Positions 31,389-38,493 of a stretch of 38,493 nucleotides of DNA are shown here, piece by piece. The notes under the pieces were generated by a model. That model worked only from the letters and a program-made list of their open reading frames with translations. It was not told the DNA's origin and did not search any database. Numbering within the stretch: position 1 is the first letter of the stretch; the number at the start of each line of letters is the position of its first letter. The stretch covers positions 1 through 38,493 of the forward strand of contig NZ_JAQBOI010000223.1 in NCBI RefSeq assembly GCF_028288105.1, in the 5' to 3' direction. Source of the stretch: Mucilaginibacter sp. GTDB taxonomy: Bacteria > Bacteroidota > Bacteroidia > Sphingobacteriales > Sphingobacteriaceae. The translations under genes and the position numbers were made by a program.

Positions 31389-34136
31389 TTGAAATTAGTT
31401 AGGCTTTTTTTTCTACTTGCACTTATATTAATGGTTAATGTGATAGCCTCTGCACAAACAGGCAATCAAAATGTAACTGTTAAAGATACTATTATTAAGC
31501 CTGATTCTGCCAGGAATAAGAAATTGCCCGGCACTAAAAGCCAGGCGCCGGCTGCAAATGCCCAAAAATCGGGGCGCAGCTTTACCGCTCCAAACTCAGT
31601 TCTTTCTACAAAAAAGGATACTACGCCAAGTGCTGGTGGCCTTAAATCAATTGGTAAAGCTATAGCCGAAGATTCATCATTTGTAGATAATGATAACAAA
31701 ATAAAATACCTATACGGCAAGGCGCATGTTACTTATGAGGATTTTGAACTGGATGCTGAATTTATTCGTGTTGATGAAAACAAGCACCAAATATTTGCCC
31801 GCGGTGCTATTGACCCAAAAACAAGGCGATATATAGGCAGGCCTTTATCAAAACAAGGCACCGAAAAGCCGGTTGCGTCAGATTCCCTGCTTTTTGATTA
31901 CAAGACCAAAAAAGGGAAAATATGGAACCCGGCATCAGAGCAGGAAGGTAACTTTATATCCGGCGGGCAGGCAAAAAGACTCAACGAAACCGAGGTAGCT
32001 TACCGCAATGTAATTTTTAGTACCTGCGATCTGCCTTTCCCTGATACACACTTTGGCATAGTTATTACAAAGGGTATCGGTCAAAAAAATCGTATTATTT
32101 CGGGGCCGGCATATTTGGAAATTGCTGGCGTGCCTTTACCATTGGCTATCCCGTTTGGTTTTTTCCCAAAGCCAGATTCACGTACATCAGGGGTTATATT
32201 GCCAACGTTTGGGGAAGATGCAAAACTTGGCTTTTATTTACGTAACCTGGGTTATTACATTGGCTTAAATGATAATATTGATGTTACAACTATGGCCAGC
32301 TTGTATTCAAAAGGGTCGTACGAGTTAAGCTCTAACATACGGTATTTAAAACGTTACAAGTATGGTGGCAATTTAACGTTAAGTTATGGCTCGCATAATT
32401 ATGGCCTGGCCGGCGATCCGGCTGTAAAAGATTTTAATGTTGCATGGACACATTCACAAGACCCAAATGCTAACCCCGGTACAACATTTAGCGCATCGGT
32501 TAATGCAGGTACGCAAAGTTTTTACAGGAACAGCCCGGGGCAAAGTAATTATAACCTGGAATCACTTACCCAAAATAACTTAAGATCCAGTATATCTTAC
32601 GGGAGAGTATGGGCAGGAACGCCATTTAACCTTAACGTGAGTTTAGGCCACAGCCAGGATCTTACCAAAAAAACAGTTACCCTGGAGCTTCCTACATTTA
32701 GTTTCAACATGTCAACATTGAGTCCATTTGATTCTAAAGACCGTGTTGGTGAGCAAAAATGGTATCAGCGTATTACTGTTGGTTATAGTTTGGTTGGTAC
32801 AAACAAACTGAATGATATTCCCGAATCAGAGTTATTTAAAGCAAACACTTTCAGTAAACGCTTACAAAATGGCTTACAACACCAAATACCGATTGCCTTT
32901 AATAGTACTTTTCTGAAATACTTTCAATTTAGCACAGGCGCTAACTATACCGAACGCTGGTATATGCAAACCATCCGCAGAAGGTTTGACAGGGGTAGCG
33001 TTGCCGGCCAGGTATTACCGGTTACCGATACCATTGCAGGCTTTGCCCGTGCAGGCGAGTATAGCTTAAATGCAAGCGTCTCTACAAAAATATATGGTAC
33101 AATACCTTTTAAGAAAGGTAATATAAAAGCTATCAGGCATGTATCAACACCGTCTATCAGCTTTAACTACCGCCCGGATTTTGGCGACCCAAGTTATGGC
33201 TATTACAAAACAGCCGTTAGCAGCGCCACAGTTCCGTATCCATATTATGCACAACGATATTCCATTTTTGAGCAATCAGTTTATGGCGGGCCTTCACCGG
33301 GCAAACAAGCGGGTATAGGCTTCTCGCTCGATAATACTATTGAAGCAAAGGTTAAGGCGAAAAGTACAGATACATCTGGTGTGGACAGGAAGATACCTAT
33401 TCTGCAAGGTTTAACTTTTTCTACCTTTTATAATTTCGCGGCTGACTCCCTAAAGCTTTCGAATATTAACTTTTCGGGCCATACAGCAATCTTAAACCAA
33501 AAGGTCAACATCAATTTTAGCGGCTCATTTGACCCATATGTTACGCAGGTGCGCGATTCAATTTCAAACGGACGCTTACAAAACTATATCAGAAAGATAA
33601 ACCGCTATAGCTGGCAGGATGGTAAATTACCTATGCTTGCTAACTTTAGTTTCTCTATGAGCGGGAGTTTAAACCCGGCAACTTTTAGGCCTAAAAACGT
33701 AGTGCCCGTTGGTACTACACTGCAAACAATGGACCCCAACCAGGCACAAAGGCTGGCCATGATAAACAGTGATCCCGGTGCGTATATCGATTTTAATATC
33801 CCCTGGAATATCTCCCTTAATTATAGCTTTAATTACAGCAACAACATTATAAACAGCTCATCAAGTAATACAGTGATGTTAAGCGGAGATGTAAGTATTA
33901 CTCAAAAATGGAAAATACAATATAATAGCAACTACGATCTTAAAGCAGGAAAGCTATCTGATGCTACATCTTTCGCTATCTATCGCGACCTGCACTGCTG
34001 GGACTTATCGGTTCAATGGCTGCCTTTTGGGTTTTATAAATCATACAACGTTACCTTAAAGGTAAAGGCATCTATCTTGCAAGATCTTAAGTTAAGTAAA
34101 CGCAGCGATTATACCAATAATCAAAATTTTAATTAA
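31389..34136 (+). CDS. lptD: LPS-assembly protein LptD
   Basis: The 915-residue outer-membrane protein has a signal peptide (1-22, ending SAQ), a Ser/Pro/Lys-rich linker, an OstA/LptA-like beta-jellyroll (~100-260: YLYGKAHVTYEDFELDAEFI and SGPAYLEIAGVPLP) and a large C-terminal beta-barrel (~280-915). It inserts lipopolysaccharide into the outer leaflet. Only two cysteines exist, C213 and C870, against the four of E. coli LptD. Translation starts at TTG 31389, since the next ATG (residue 15) would destroy the signal peptide. The stop is 2 nt before cinA. Confidence 0.92.
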   Translation: MKLVRLFFLLALILMVNVIASAQTGNQNVTVKDTIIKPDSARNKKLPGTKSQAPAANAQKSGRSFTAPNSVLSTKKDTTPSAGGLKSIGKAIAEDSSFVDNDNKIKYLYGKAHVTYEDFELDAEFIRVDENKHQIFARGAIDPKTRRYIGRPLSKQGTEKPVASDSLLFDYKTKKGKIWNPASEQEGNFISGGQAKRLNETEVAYRNVIFSTCDLPFPDTHFGIVITKGIGQKNRIISGPAYLEIAGVPLPLAIPFGFFPKPDSRTSGVILPTFGEDAKLGFYLRNLGYYIGLNDNIDVTTMASLYSKGSYELSSNIRYLKRYKYGGNLTLSYGSHNYGLAGDPAVKDFNVAWTHSQDPNANPGTTFSASVNAGTQSFYRNSPGQSNYNLESLTQNNLRSSISYGRVWAGTPFNLNVSLGHSQDLTKKTVTLELPTFSFNMSTLSPFDSKDRVGEQKWYQRITVGYSLVGTNKLNDIPESELFKANTFSKRLQNGLQHQIPIAFNSTFLKYFQFSTGANYTERWYMQTIRRRFDRGSVAGQVLPVTDTIAGFARAGEYSLNASVSTKIYGTIPFKKGNIKAIRHVSTPSISFNYRPDFGDPSYGYYKTAVSSATVPYPYYAQRYSIFEQSVYGGPSPGKQAGIGFSLDNTIEAKVKAKSTDTSGVDRKIPILQGLTFSTFYNFAADSLKLSNINFSGHTAILNQKVNINFSGSFDPYVTQVRDSISNGRLQNYIRKINRYSWQDGKLPMLANFSFSMSGSLNPATFRPKNVVPVGTTLQTMDPNQAQRLAMINSDPGAYIDFNIPWNISLNYSFNYSNNIINSSSSNTVMLSGDVSITQKWKIQYNSNYDLKAGKLSDATSFAIYRDLHCWDLSVQWLPFGFYKSYNVTLKVKASILQDLKLSKRSDYTNNQNFN

Positions 34137-34138
34137 AC

Positions 34139-35374
34139 ATGCTCGCAGAGATAATAACTATTGGCGATGAAATATTAATAGGGCAAATTGTTGATACAAA
34201 TTCTGCCTGGATGGCCCAAAAGTTAAATGAGGAAGGTATAAGAGTAAAGCAGATATCGTCAGTGTCTGACGATCGTCAACACATACTTACCGCCCTTGCC
34301 GAAGCCACAACCCGTGCAGATATCATTTTTATTACAGGAGGACTTGGCCCCACTAAAGACGATATTACCAAACAAACCCTTGCCGAATACTTTAATGTTA
34401 AACTGGTTTTAAATGATGATGCCCTAAATAATGTACTTAATATATTTAAGCGTTATAACAGGCCACTGCTTGAGGTAAACCGTAAACAGGCCGAAGTTCC
34501 CGAAAACTGTGAAATAATACTAAATAACAATGGTACCGCACCGGGTTTGTGGTTTAATGTTAATGGTAAAATATACGTATCAATGCCGGGTGTTCCCTTC
34601 GAGATGAAGTACATGATGGAGGAAACGGTGATACCTAAACTGAAAACAGCATTAAAACTGCCGGTTATTATTCACAAAACCATATTAACGGTTGGCGAGG
34701 GCGAATCTTTCCTGGCAGAAAAAATAGCGGATATAGAAAACGATCTGCCCGCTAATATTAAGCTTGCTTATTTACCAAAAATGGGGCAGGTGCGTTTAAG
34801 GCTTAGTGCTTATAGCGATGGTGAAACCTCACTAAATGATAAATTAGAAGAATTTTCCAGCCGAATTGTTGAAAGAGTTGGCCACAATGTGGTTGCACAG
34901 GAAGATATTCCGCTTGAAAAAGTGATACTGAACCATATGGCTGGTAAAGGGCTTACCTTATCAGTTGCAGAAAGTTGCACGGGTGGATATGTGTCTCATT
35001 TAATAACCCAACATGAGGGCTCATCGCAAGTTTTTTTAGGCGGCGCAGTAACTTATTCTAACGACTTAAAAGAAAATATTTTAGGCGTAAAAAACGAAAC
35101 CCTATACCAATTTGGCGCTGTTAGCCAGGAAACTGTAACCGAGATGGTTGAAGGTGCATTAAGGCAATTTAAATCAGATTATGCGTTAGCAATAACCGGT
35201 ATTGCCGGCCCGGGTGGTGGTACCCAGGAGAAGCCCGTAGGCACCGTATGGATCGCGGTAGCAAACGCAAATAAAACGGTTGTTAAGAAATTCACATTTG
35301 GCAACAAGCGCTTACAGAATATAGAGAGAAGTGCCGTAGCTGCATTTTTCATGTTAATTACTTTACTAAAATAA
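34139..35374 (+). CDS. cinA: Competence/damage-inducible CinA-type protein
   Basis: The 411-residue protein has an N-terminal MoCF-like (COG1058) domain (~1-170: EIITIGDEILIGQIVDTNSAW, then FITGGLGPTKDD) and a C-terminal CinA amidohydrolase domain (~255-405: SVAESCTGGYVS and TGIAGPGGG). The enzyme hydrolyses ADP-ribose-type pyrophosphates and deamidates nicotinamide mononucleotide for NAD recycling. It starts 2 nt after the lptD stop, so co-translation is likely. The length is normal for the two-domain form. Confidence 0.95.
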   Translation: MLAEIITIGDEILIGQIVDTNSAWMAQKLNEEGIRVKQISSVSDDRQHILTALAEATTRADIIFITGGLGPTKDDITKQTLAEYFNVKLVLNDDALNNVLNIFKRYNRPLLEVNRKQAEVPENCEIILNNNGTAPGLWFNVNGKIYVSMPGVPFEMKYMMEETVIPKLKTALKLPVIIHKTILTVGEGESFLAEKIADIENDLPANIKLAYLPKMGQVRLRLSAYSDGETSLNDKLEEFSSRIVERVGHNVVAQEDIPLEKVILNHMAGKGLTLSVAESCTGGYVSHLITQHEGSSQVFLGGAVTYSNDLKENILGVKNETLYQFGAVSQETVTEMVEGALRQFKSDYALAITGIAGPGGGTQEKPVGTVWIAVANANKTVVKKFTFGNKRLQNIERSAVAAFFMLITLLK

Positions 35375-35399
35375 AGTAAAATGTAACGTTTGAATTGTA

Positions 35400-35407
35400 T
35401 AATTTTG
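35400..35407 (+). promoter_or_regulatory. -7 box upstream of the E2 gene
   Basis: TAATTTTG matches TAnnTTTG and lies 24 nt before the E2 start codon. No TTG is found at the expected -33 distance. Confidence 0.38.
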
Positions 35408-35431
35408 TCCAAAGAACTATAGTTTTTACAT

Positions 35432-36892
35432 ATGGCCAAATATCAATTATTACTGCCAAAAATGGGTGAGAGTGTTGCGGAAGCAACAATAATTAAATGG
35501 ACTAAAAAACCAGGTGATTATATAGAAGCCGATGAGGCAGTTATGGAAATAGCGACCGATAAGGTCGATTCAGAAGTTCCATCGCCGGTATCCGGAAAAT
35601 TAGTTGAACAGCTTTGTAAAGAAGATGAGGTAGTACAGGTGGGCTCTGTAATTGCCATTATTGAAACTGATGCGGCCGAGAGCAATGATATATCACCAGC
35701 TGCAACTGTAGCAGCCCCACAATCTGTAGCAGAAAAAGCACCACAATTTGTAGCACAAGCAACACCGCAGGCAATTGTTGAAGAACAGGCCCCTGAGCTT
35801 GTTGCTGATATACCGGGCATTGATCAAATTGAACAAAGAGAAACTACCCCTGTTAGCAGTGTTAAGTACGAGAACCGTTTTTACTCGCCTTTAGTTAAAA
35901 ATATAGCCACCCAAGAGGGTATTGGTAGTGCCGAACTTGATCAAATACCGGGTACAGGTGCCGAAGGCCGTTTAACAAAAGACGACCTGCTGAATTATCT
36001 TCAGAAACGTGGCGTTAACGGATCTGCAACACAAAACTTTACGGCCCCGCAACAAACGGAAGCTACACAGCCTATTCCTGCACCGTCACCGCAGCCAGTA
36101 GAGCCTGTACAATCAAAAACCGCTGTACCTGTTGCCGAAGCACCTAAAACTGCCCCACAAGCTGCAGCTACTTCTGTTTCGGGTAGCCATGAGATAATTG
36201 AAATGGACCGCATGCGTCGTTTAATTGCCGACCATATGGTTTACAGCAAGCATACGTCGCCGCATGTAACTTCATTTGTTGAAGCTGATGTTACCGAACT
36301 GGTAAATTGGCGGGAGAAAATAAAAAACTCATTTGAAAAGCGCGAAGGTGAGAAAATAACCTTTACGCCAATATTTATAGAAGCAGTTGTAAAAGCTATT
36401 AAAGATTTCCCAATGATAAATGTTTCGGTTAACGGAACACAGATCATCAAGAAAAAGGATATCAATATTAGCATGGCAACCGCGCTGCCAAGTGGTAACC
36501 TTATTGTACCGGTTATTAAAAAAGCCGACGAGTTAAGCCTTGTAGGCATTACTAAAGCCGTTAATGACCTTGCTAACCGCGCCCGTAACAACAAACTGCA
36601 GCCCGATGATGTAAAAGACGGTACATTTACTATTACTAACGTTGGCTCCTTTGGCAATGTAATGGGTACGCCCATTATTAACCAGCCACAAGTTGCTATA
36701 CTGGCCGTTGGCGCAATTAAAAAGAAGCCTGCAGTAATAGAAACACCAAAAGGAGATGCTATAGCCATAAGGCATATGATGTTCCTGTCCTTATCATATG
36801 ATCATCGTGTAGTTGATGGCGCATTGGGCGGATCATTTGTAAGCAGAGTAGCCCATTACCTGGAGAAATGGGACATTAACAGGACTTTATAA
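35432..36892 (+). CDS. 2-oxo acid dehydrogenase E2 (dihydrolipoamide acyltransferase)
   Basis: The 486-residue protein has one lipoyl domain (1-75, lipoyl Lys44 in ATDKVDSEVP), an Ala/Pro/Gln-rich linker, a peripheral-subunit-binding domain (~150-190: YSPLVKNIATQEG, GRLTKDDLLNYL), a second Ala/Pro linker and the acyltransferase core with H458-R-V-V-D462-G near the C terminus. It moves acyl groups from E1 to CoA; the lipoyl sequence EIATDKVDSEVP is more like branched-chain or 2-oxoglutarate E2 than pyruvate E2, but the substrate is undecided. No E1 or E3 gene is adjacent. A strong bidirectional terminator follows. Confidence 0.94.
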   Translation: MAKYQLLLPKMGESVAEATIIKWTKKPGDYIEADEAVMEIATDKVDSEVPSPVSGKLVEQLCKEDEVVQVGSVIAIIETDAAESNDISPAATVAAPQSVAEKAPQFVAQATPQAIVEEQAPELVADIPGIDQIEQRETTPVSSVKYENRFYSPLVKNIATQEGIGSAELDQIPGTGAEGRLTKDDLLNYLQKRGVNGSATQNFTAPQQTEATQPIPAPSPQPVEPVQSKTAVPVAEAPKTAPQAAATSVSGSHEIIEMDRMRRLIADHMVYSKHTSPHVTSFVEADVTELVNWREKIKNSFEKREGEKITFTPIFIEAVVKAIKDFPMINVSVNGTQIIKKKDINISMATALPSGNLIVPVIKKADELSLVGITKAVNDLANRARNNKLQPDDVKDGTFTITNVGSFGNVMGTPIINQPQVAILAVGAIKKKPAVIETPKGDAIAIRHMMFLSLSYDHRVVDGALGGSFVSRVAHYLEKWDINRTL

Positions 36893-36910
36893 AACAGGAT
36901 ATATTAATTC

Positions 36911-36950
36911 AAAACAAAAAGGCTTCCAAATATGGAAGCCTTTTTGTTTT
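36911..36950. terminator. Bidirectional terminator between E2 and the GT87-like gene
   Basis: A perfect 18-bp stem with arms containing AAAAAGGCTTCCA and TGGAAGCCTTTTT and the loop AATA has A-rich and T-rich flanks that give a T-run on both strands. It serves the convergent genes on each side. Confidence 0.92.
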
Positions 36951-36955
36951 ATAAC

Positions 36956-38155
36956 TTAATCAGCATAGCCGGCCAGCTGTAAGGTTTCGGCATCCTTATC
37001 AAAATTCCGGGTAAGCATTTCATAAATTATTTTAAGCCATATTAAAAGGCACGGAAACGCTATTAAGGCATATGGTATAACATAGTTGACCCTTAAATAT
37101 CGCGGAAAAAGATCGGAAGGAGAAAAATTGGTTAACACCAGGGCAAATATGATAAGGAAACGCTCGTATCCGGTAATTGGCCTGTCTAAAATTACAAACC
37201 AGATACTTACACCAATAAATGCGATAACATAGGTTGGTGGTTCGGAACTGGTGCTGAATATTATAGTAAAAATTAGAACTGATGACAATAACAGTAATTG
37301 ATATTTCAGGTTCCTCCAGTATTTAATTCTAAGCATAGAGGCCCCAAATACTAATATCGCCGGAACTAATATGAGCATGTTTGATAAATTCTTCACCAAG
37401 AATATCTTGGTTATCATACCCATTACGCTTACGTTCCCTCGGGTAGAGGTAAAGTTTGCCGCGTTTTTAGCTAATAGATCGGGGTACCAGTCACGGTAAG
37501 TTTTTAAAATATACTCGGGCGATGATACCAACATTGGCAGTACAAACAATACTACCGACCAAAAAATAAGGCTTAAAATAAACTTGAGTTTGTTATCTGA
37601 AAAGAAAAAGAAGGCAAGCCCCACAATACCGTACAGCTTAATTGCGGTACCTAAAATTATCATCAGCGCGGCCCAAAAATCCTGCTGCTTTCTAATAAAT
37701 ATAAAACTGAAAATTACCAATGCTGTGATCAGTGGATTAACCTGCACATTACCGGATGAACCCATTATACTATTAACATTCAACAACAGTATCACAAGCT
37801 TTTGAGAATTATTTAAAGGCAATTTTATAATTGAATAATATAAAATAAAAGCGAGGAACATTACCCAAAGTATAACCCCTAACTGATTGGGCATTAAAGC
37901 AAAAGGTGCAATTACCAAACCAAATACCGGCCCGTAGTGGTTAAGATCAAAGTAATATTGCGGCTCGGGGCCAAACAAACTTTGCTGATGAATCAGGTTT
38001 AAAAAGTTATGCTTATAAATGATATAGTTATTATGCGTAGTTTCTTTATTCGAAAAATGCATAATAACATCTTTTGCCACAGCAAAAAAACTCAGGCCAA
38101 ACCAAAGAGTAAGAATTAAAGGCTTATTGAACAGGATATTTTTAAGTTTTTGCAT
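36956..38155 (-). CDS. Polytopic membrane protein, GT87 (DUF2029)-like mannosyltransferase
   Basis: The 399-residue protein has about 9-10 membrane helices. A first luminal loop contains NHYGPVFGLVIAPFALMPNQ, which matches the Y-x-P-x-F-x-x-x-x-x-P-F/L-A-L-x-P pattern of GT87 (DUF2029) polyprenyl-phosphate-mannose-dependent glycosyltransferases, although the catalytic acid could not be assigned with certainty. The likely role is in glycan or lipid glycosylation at the outer face of the inner membrane. The ATG at 38153-38155 is used; an in-frame TTG at 38174-38176 would add seven residues. It ends at the bidirectional terminator shared with the E2 gene. Confidence 0.75.
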   Translation of the reverse strand: MQKLKNILFNKPLILTLWFGLSFFAVAKDVIMHFSNKETTHNNYIIYKHNFLNLIHQQSLFGPEPQYYFDLNHYGPVFGLVIAPFALMPNQLGVILWVMFLAFILYYSIIKLPLNNSQKLVILLLNVNSIMGSSGNVQVNPLITALVIFSFIFIRKQQDFWAALMIILGTAIKLYGIVGLAFFFFSDNKLKFILSLIFWSVVLFVLPMLVSSPEYILKTYRDWYPDLLAKNAANFTSTRGNVSVMGMITKIFLVKNLSNMLILVPAILVFGASMLRIKYWRNLKYQLLLLSSVLIFTIIFSTSSEPPTYVIAFIGVSIWFVILDRPITGYERFLIIFALVLTNFSPSDLFPRYLRVNYVIPYALIAFPCLLIWLKIIYEMLTRNFDKDAETLQLAGYAD

Positions 38156-38217
38156 ATAAGGCGTATGGGCTTGCAATAATACGTAATGCTGATAGAGATA
38201 TAAAGAGTGCCTTAAAA

Positions 38218-38254
38218 TAAAAAAGAGACTGCACAGTTAAGTACAATCTCTTTT
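38218..38254 (-). terminator. Terminator of the right-edge gene
   Basis: On the minus strand AAAAGAGATTG and CAGTCTCTTTT form a stem with a 12-nt loop, followed by T-rich sequence. It lies 18 nt past the stop codon of the partial gene at the window edge. Confidence 0.75.
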
Positions 38255-38272
38255 ATATTCTGACGCATACTA

Positions 38273-38493
38273 TTACAGCACGGCTGCATACTGTATTTCC
38301 TTTGCCAAAGTAACTCCTGTTAACTGATCTGCAAAGGCCACAAAAGCCTTATTATCTGCTATGCGTTCCTGGTTGTCGATAAGTTTTTGCAGGTTTATCT
38401 TTCCGATAACAAATTTGTAGCTGCCCGAATAAAAACGTTCGTGAATGTGTTCAAACTCTAAGGCTTCAACCAAACCTTCATCCTCATAACGCA
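38273..38493 (-). CDS. Unidentified protein, C-terminal part only
   Basis: The reading frame is open from the right edge of the window to a stop at 38273-38275, giving the last 72 residues of a protein whose start is outside. The fragment ends EIQYAAVL and is soluble, with a strand (YKFVIGKI) and two helices rich in Leu, Asp, Asn and Gln; its RF-Y-S-G-S segment and NLQKLIDNQERIADN helix did not suggest a family to me. The terminator at 38218-38254 supports this as a genuine gene end. Confidence 0.65.
   Translation of the reverse strand, partial: RYEDEGLVEALEFEHIHERFYSGSYKFVIGKINLQKLIDNQERIADNKAFVAFADQLTGVTLAKEIQYAAVL

Noticed and set aside
36241..36768. Antisense open frame of about 175 codons within the E2 gene
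   Set aside because: It mirrors the codon pattern of the E2 acyltransferase core and has no family resemblance.

Overview
The window looks like chromosomal DNA of a Bacteroidota member, most likely family Sphingobacteriaceae (Mucilaginibacter/Pedobacter-like). The evidence is protein character (LptD of Bacteroidota type, TlpA-like protein with a DUF4369-type front end, UMF1-type MFS protein), spacers with almost no Shine-Dalgarno sequence, and promoters of the TTG...TAnnTTTG type (best case upstream of rplU). Genus is an inference; there is no rRNA gene to settle it.

Layout. 0-4.4 kb: SRP RNA gene, a 2H phosphoesterase, DNA polymerase IV (dinB), then a leftward block of ECF sigma factor, membrane protein (probable anti-sigma) and GNAT acetyltransferase, preceded by a helical protein of unknown function. 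4.4-7.7 kb: an acidic-substrate:cation symporter, a four-helix-bundle (23S intervening-sequence/Avd-like) gene framed by inverted octamer arrays, a small membrane-anchored protein, and ribosomal proteins L21-L27. 7.7-8.0 kb is a repeat-rich spacer. 8.0-15.4 kb: M1 peptidase, secreted NIPSNAP protein, TonB-C protein with polyprenyl synthetase, TlpA-like oxidoreductase overlapping RNase R. 15.5-19.4 kb: Asp/Glu racemase, UMF1 transporter, LutA-like protein and two small unknowns with GTTGGTG hairpins. 19.5-22.6 kb: beta-CASP nuclease, a 660-nt spacer full of TTGTTCCAC-like sites, and a lipoprotein metallo-hydrolase. 22.7-25.9 kb: leftward SAM-hydrolase-family protein, coiled-coil membrane protein and ABC exporter. 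26.0-29.4 kb: phoH, purC, STAS protein, RNase Z. 29.4-36.9 kb: amidase-MCE pair facing lptD-cinA-E2. The right edge holds a GT87-like membrane protein and the C-terminal end of an unidentified protein.

Most genes are housekeeping: RNA maturation (RNase R, RNase Z, beta-CASP nuclease, PhoH, SRP RNA) and envelope biogenesis (LptD, MCE, amidase, ABC exporter, polyprenyl synthetase) dominate. No prophage, integrase, transposase, CRISPR array or defence island was seen. The unusual content is intergenic: degenerate 7-8 nt tandem repeats, several with an inverted counterpart; three GTTGGTG hairpins; a composite repeat spacer; and the TTGTTCCAC cluster. The most interesting candidate is the four-helix-bundle gene bracketed by two inverted four-unit octamer arrays, an arrangement that resembles 23S rRNA intervening sequences but lies between ordinary protein genes.
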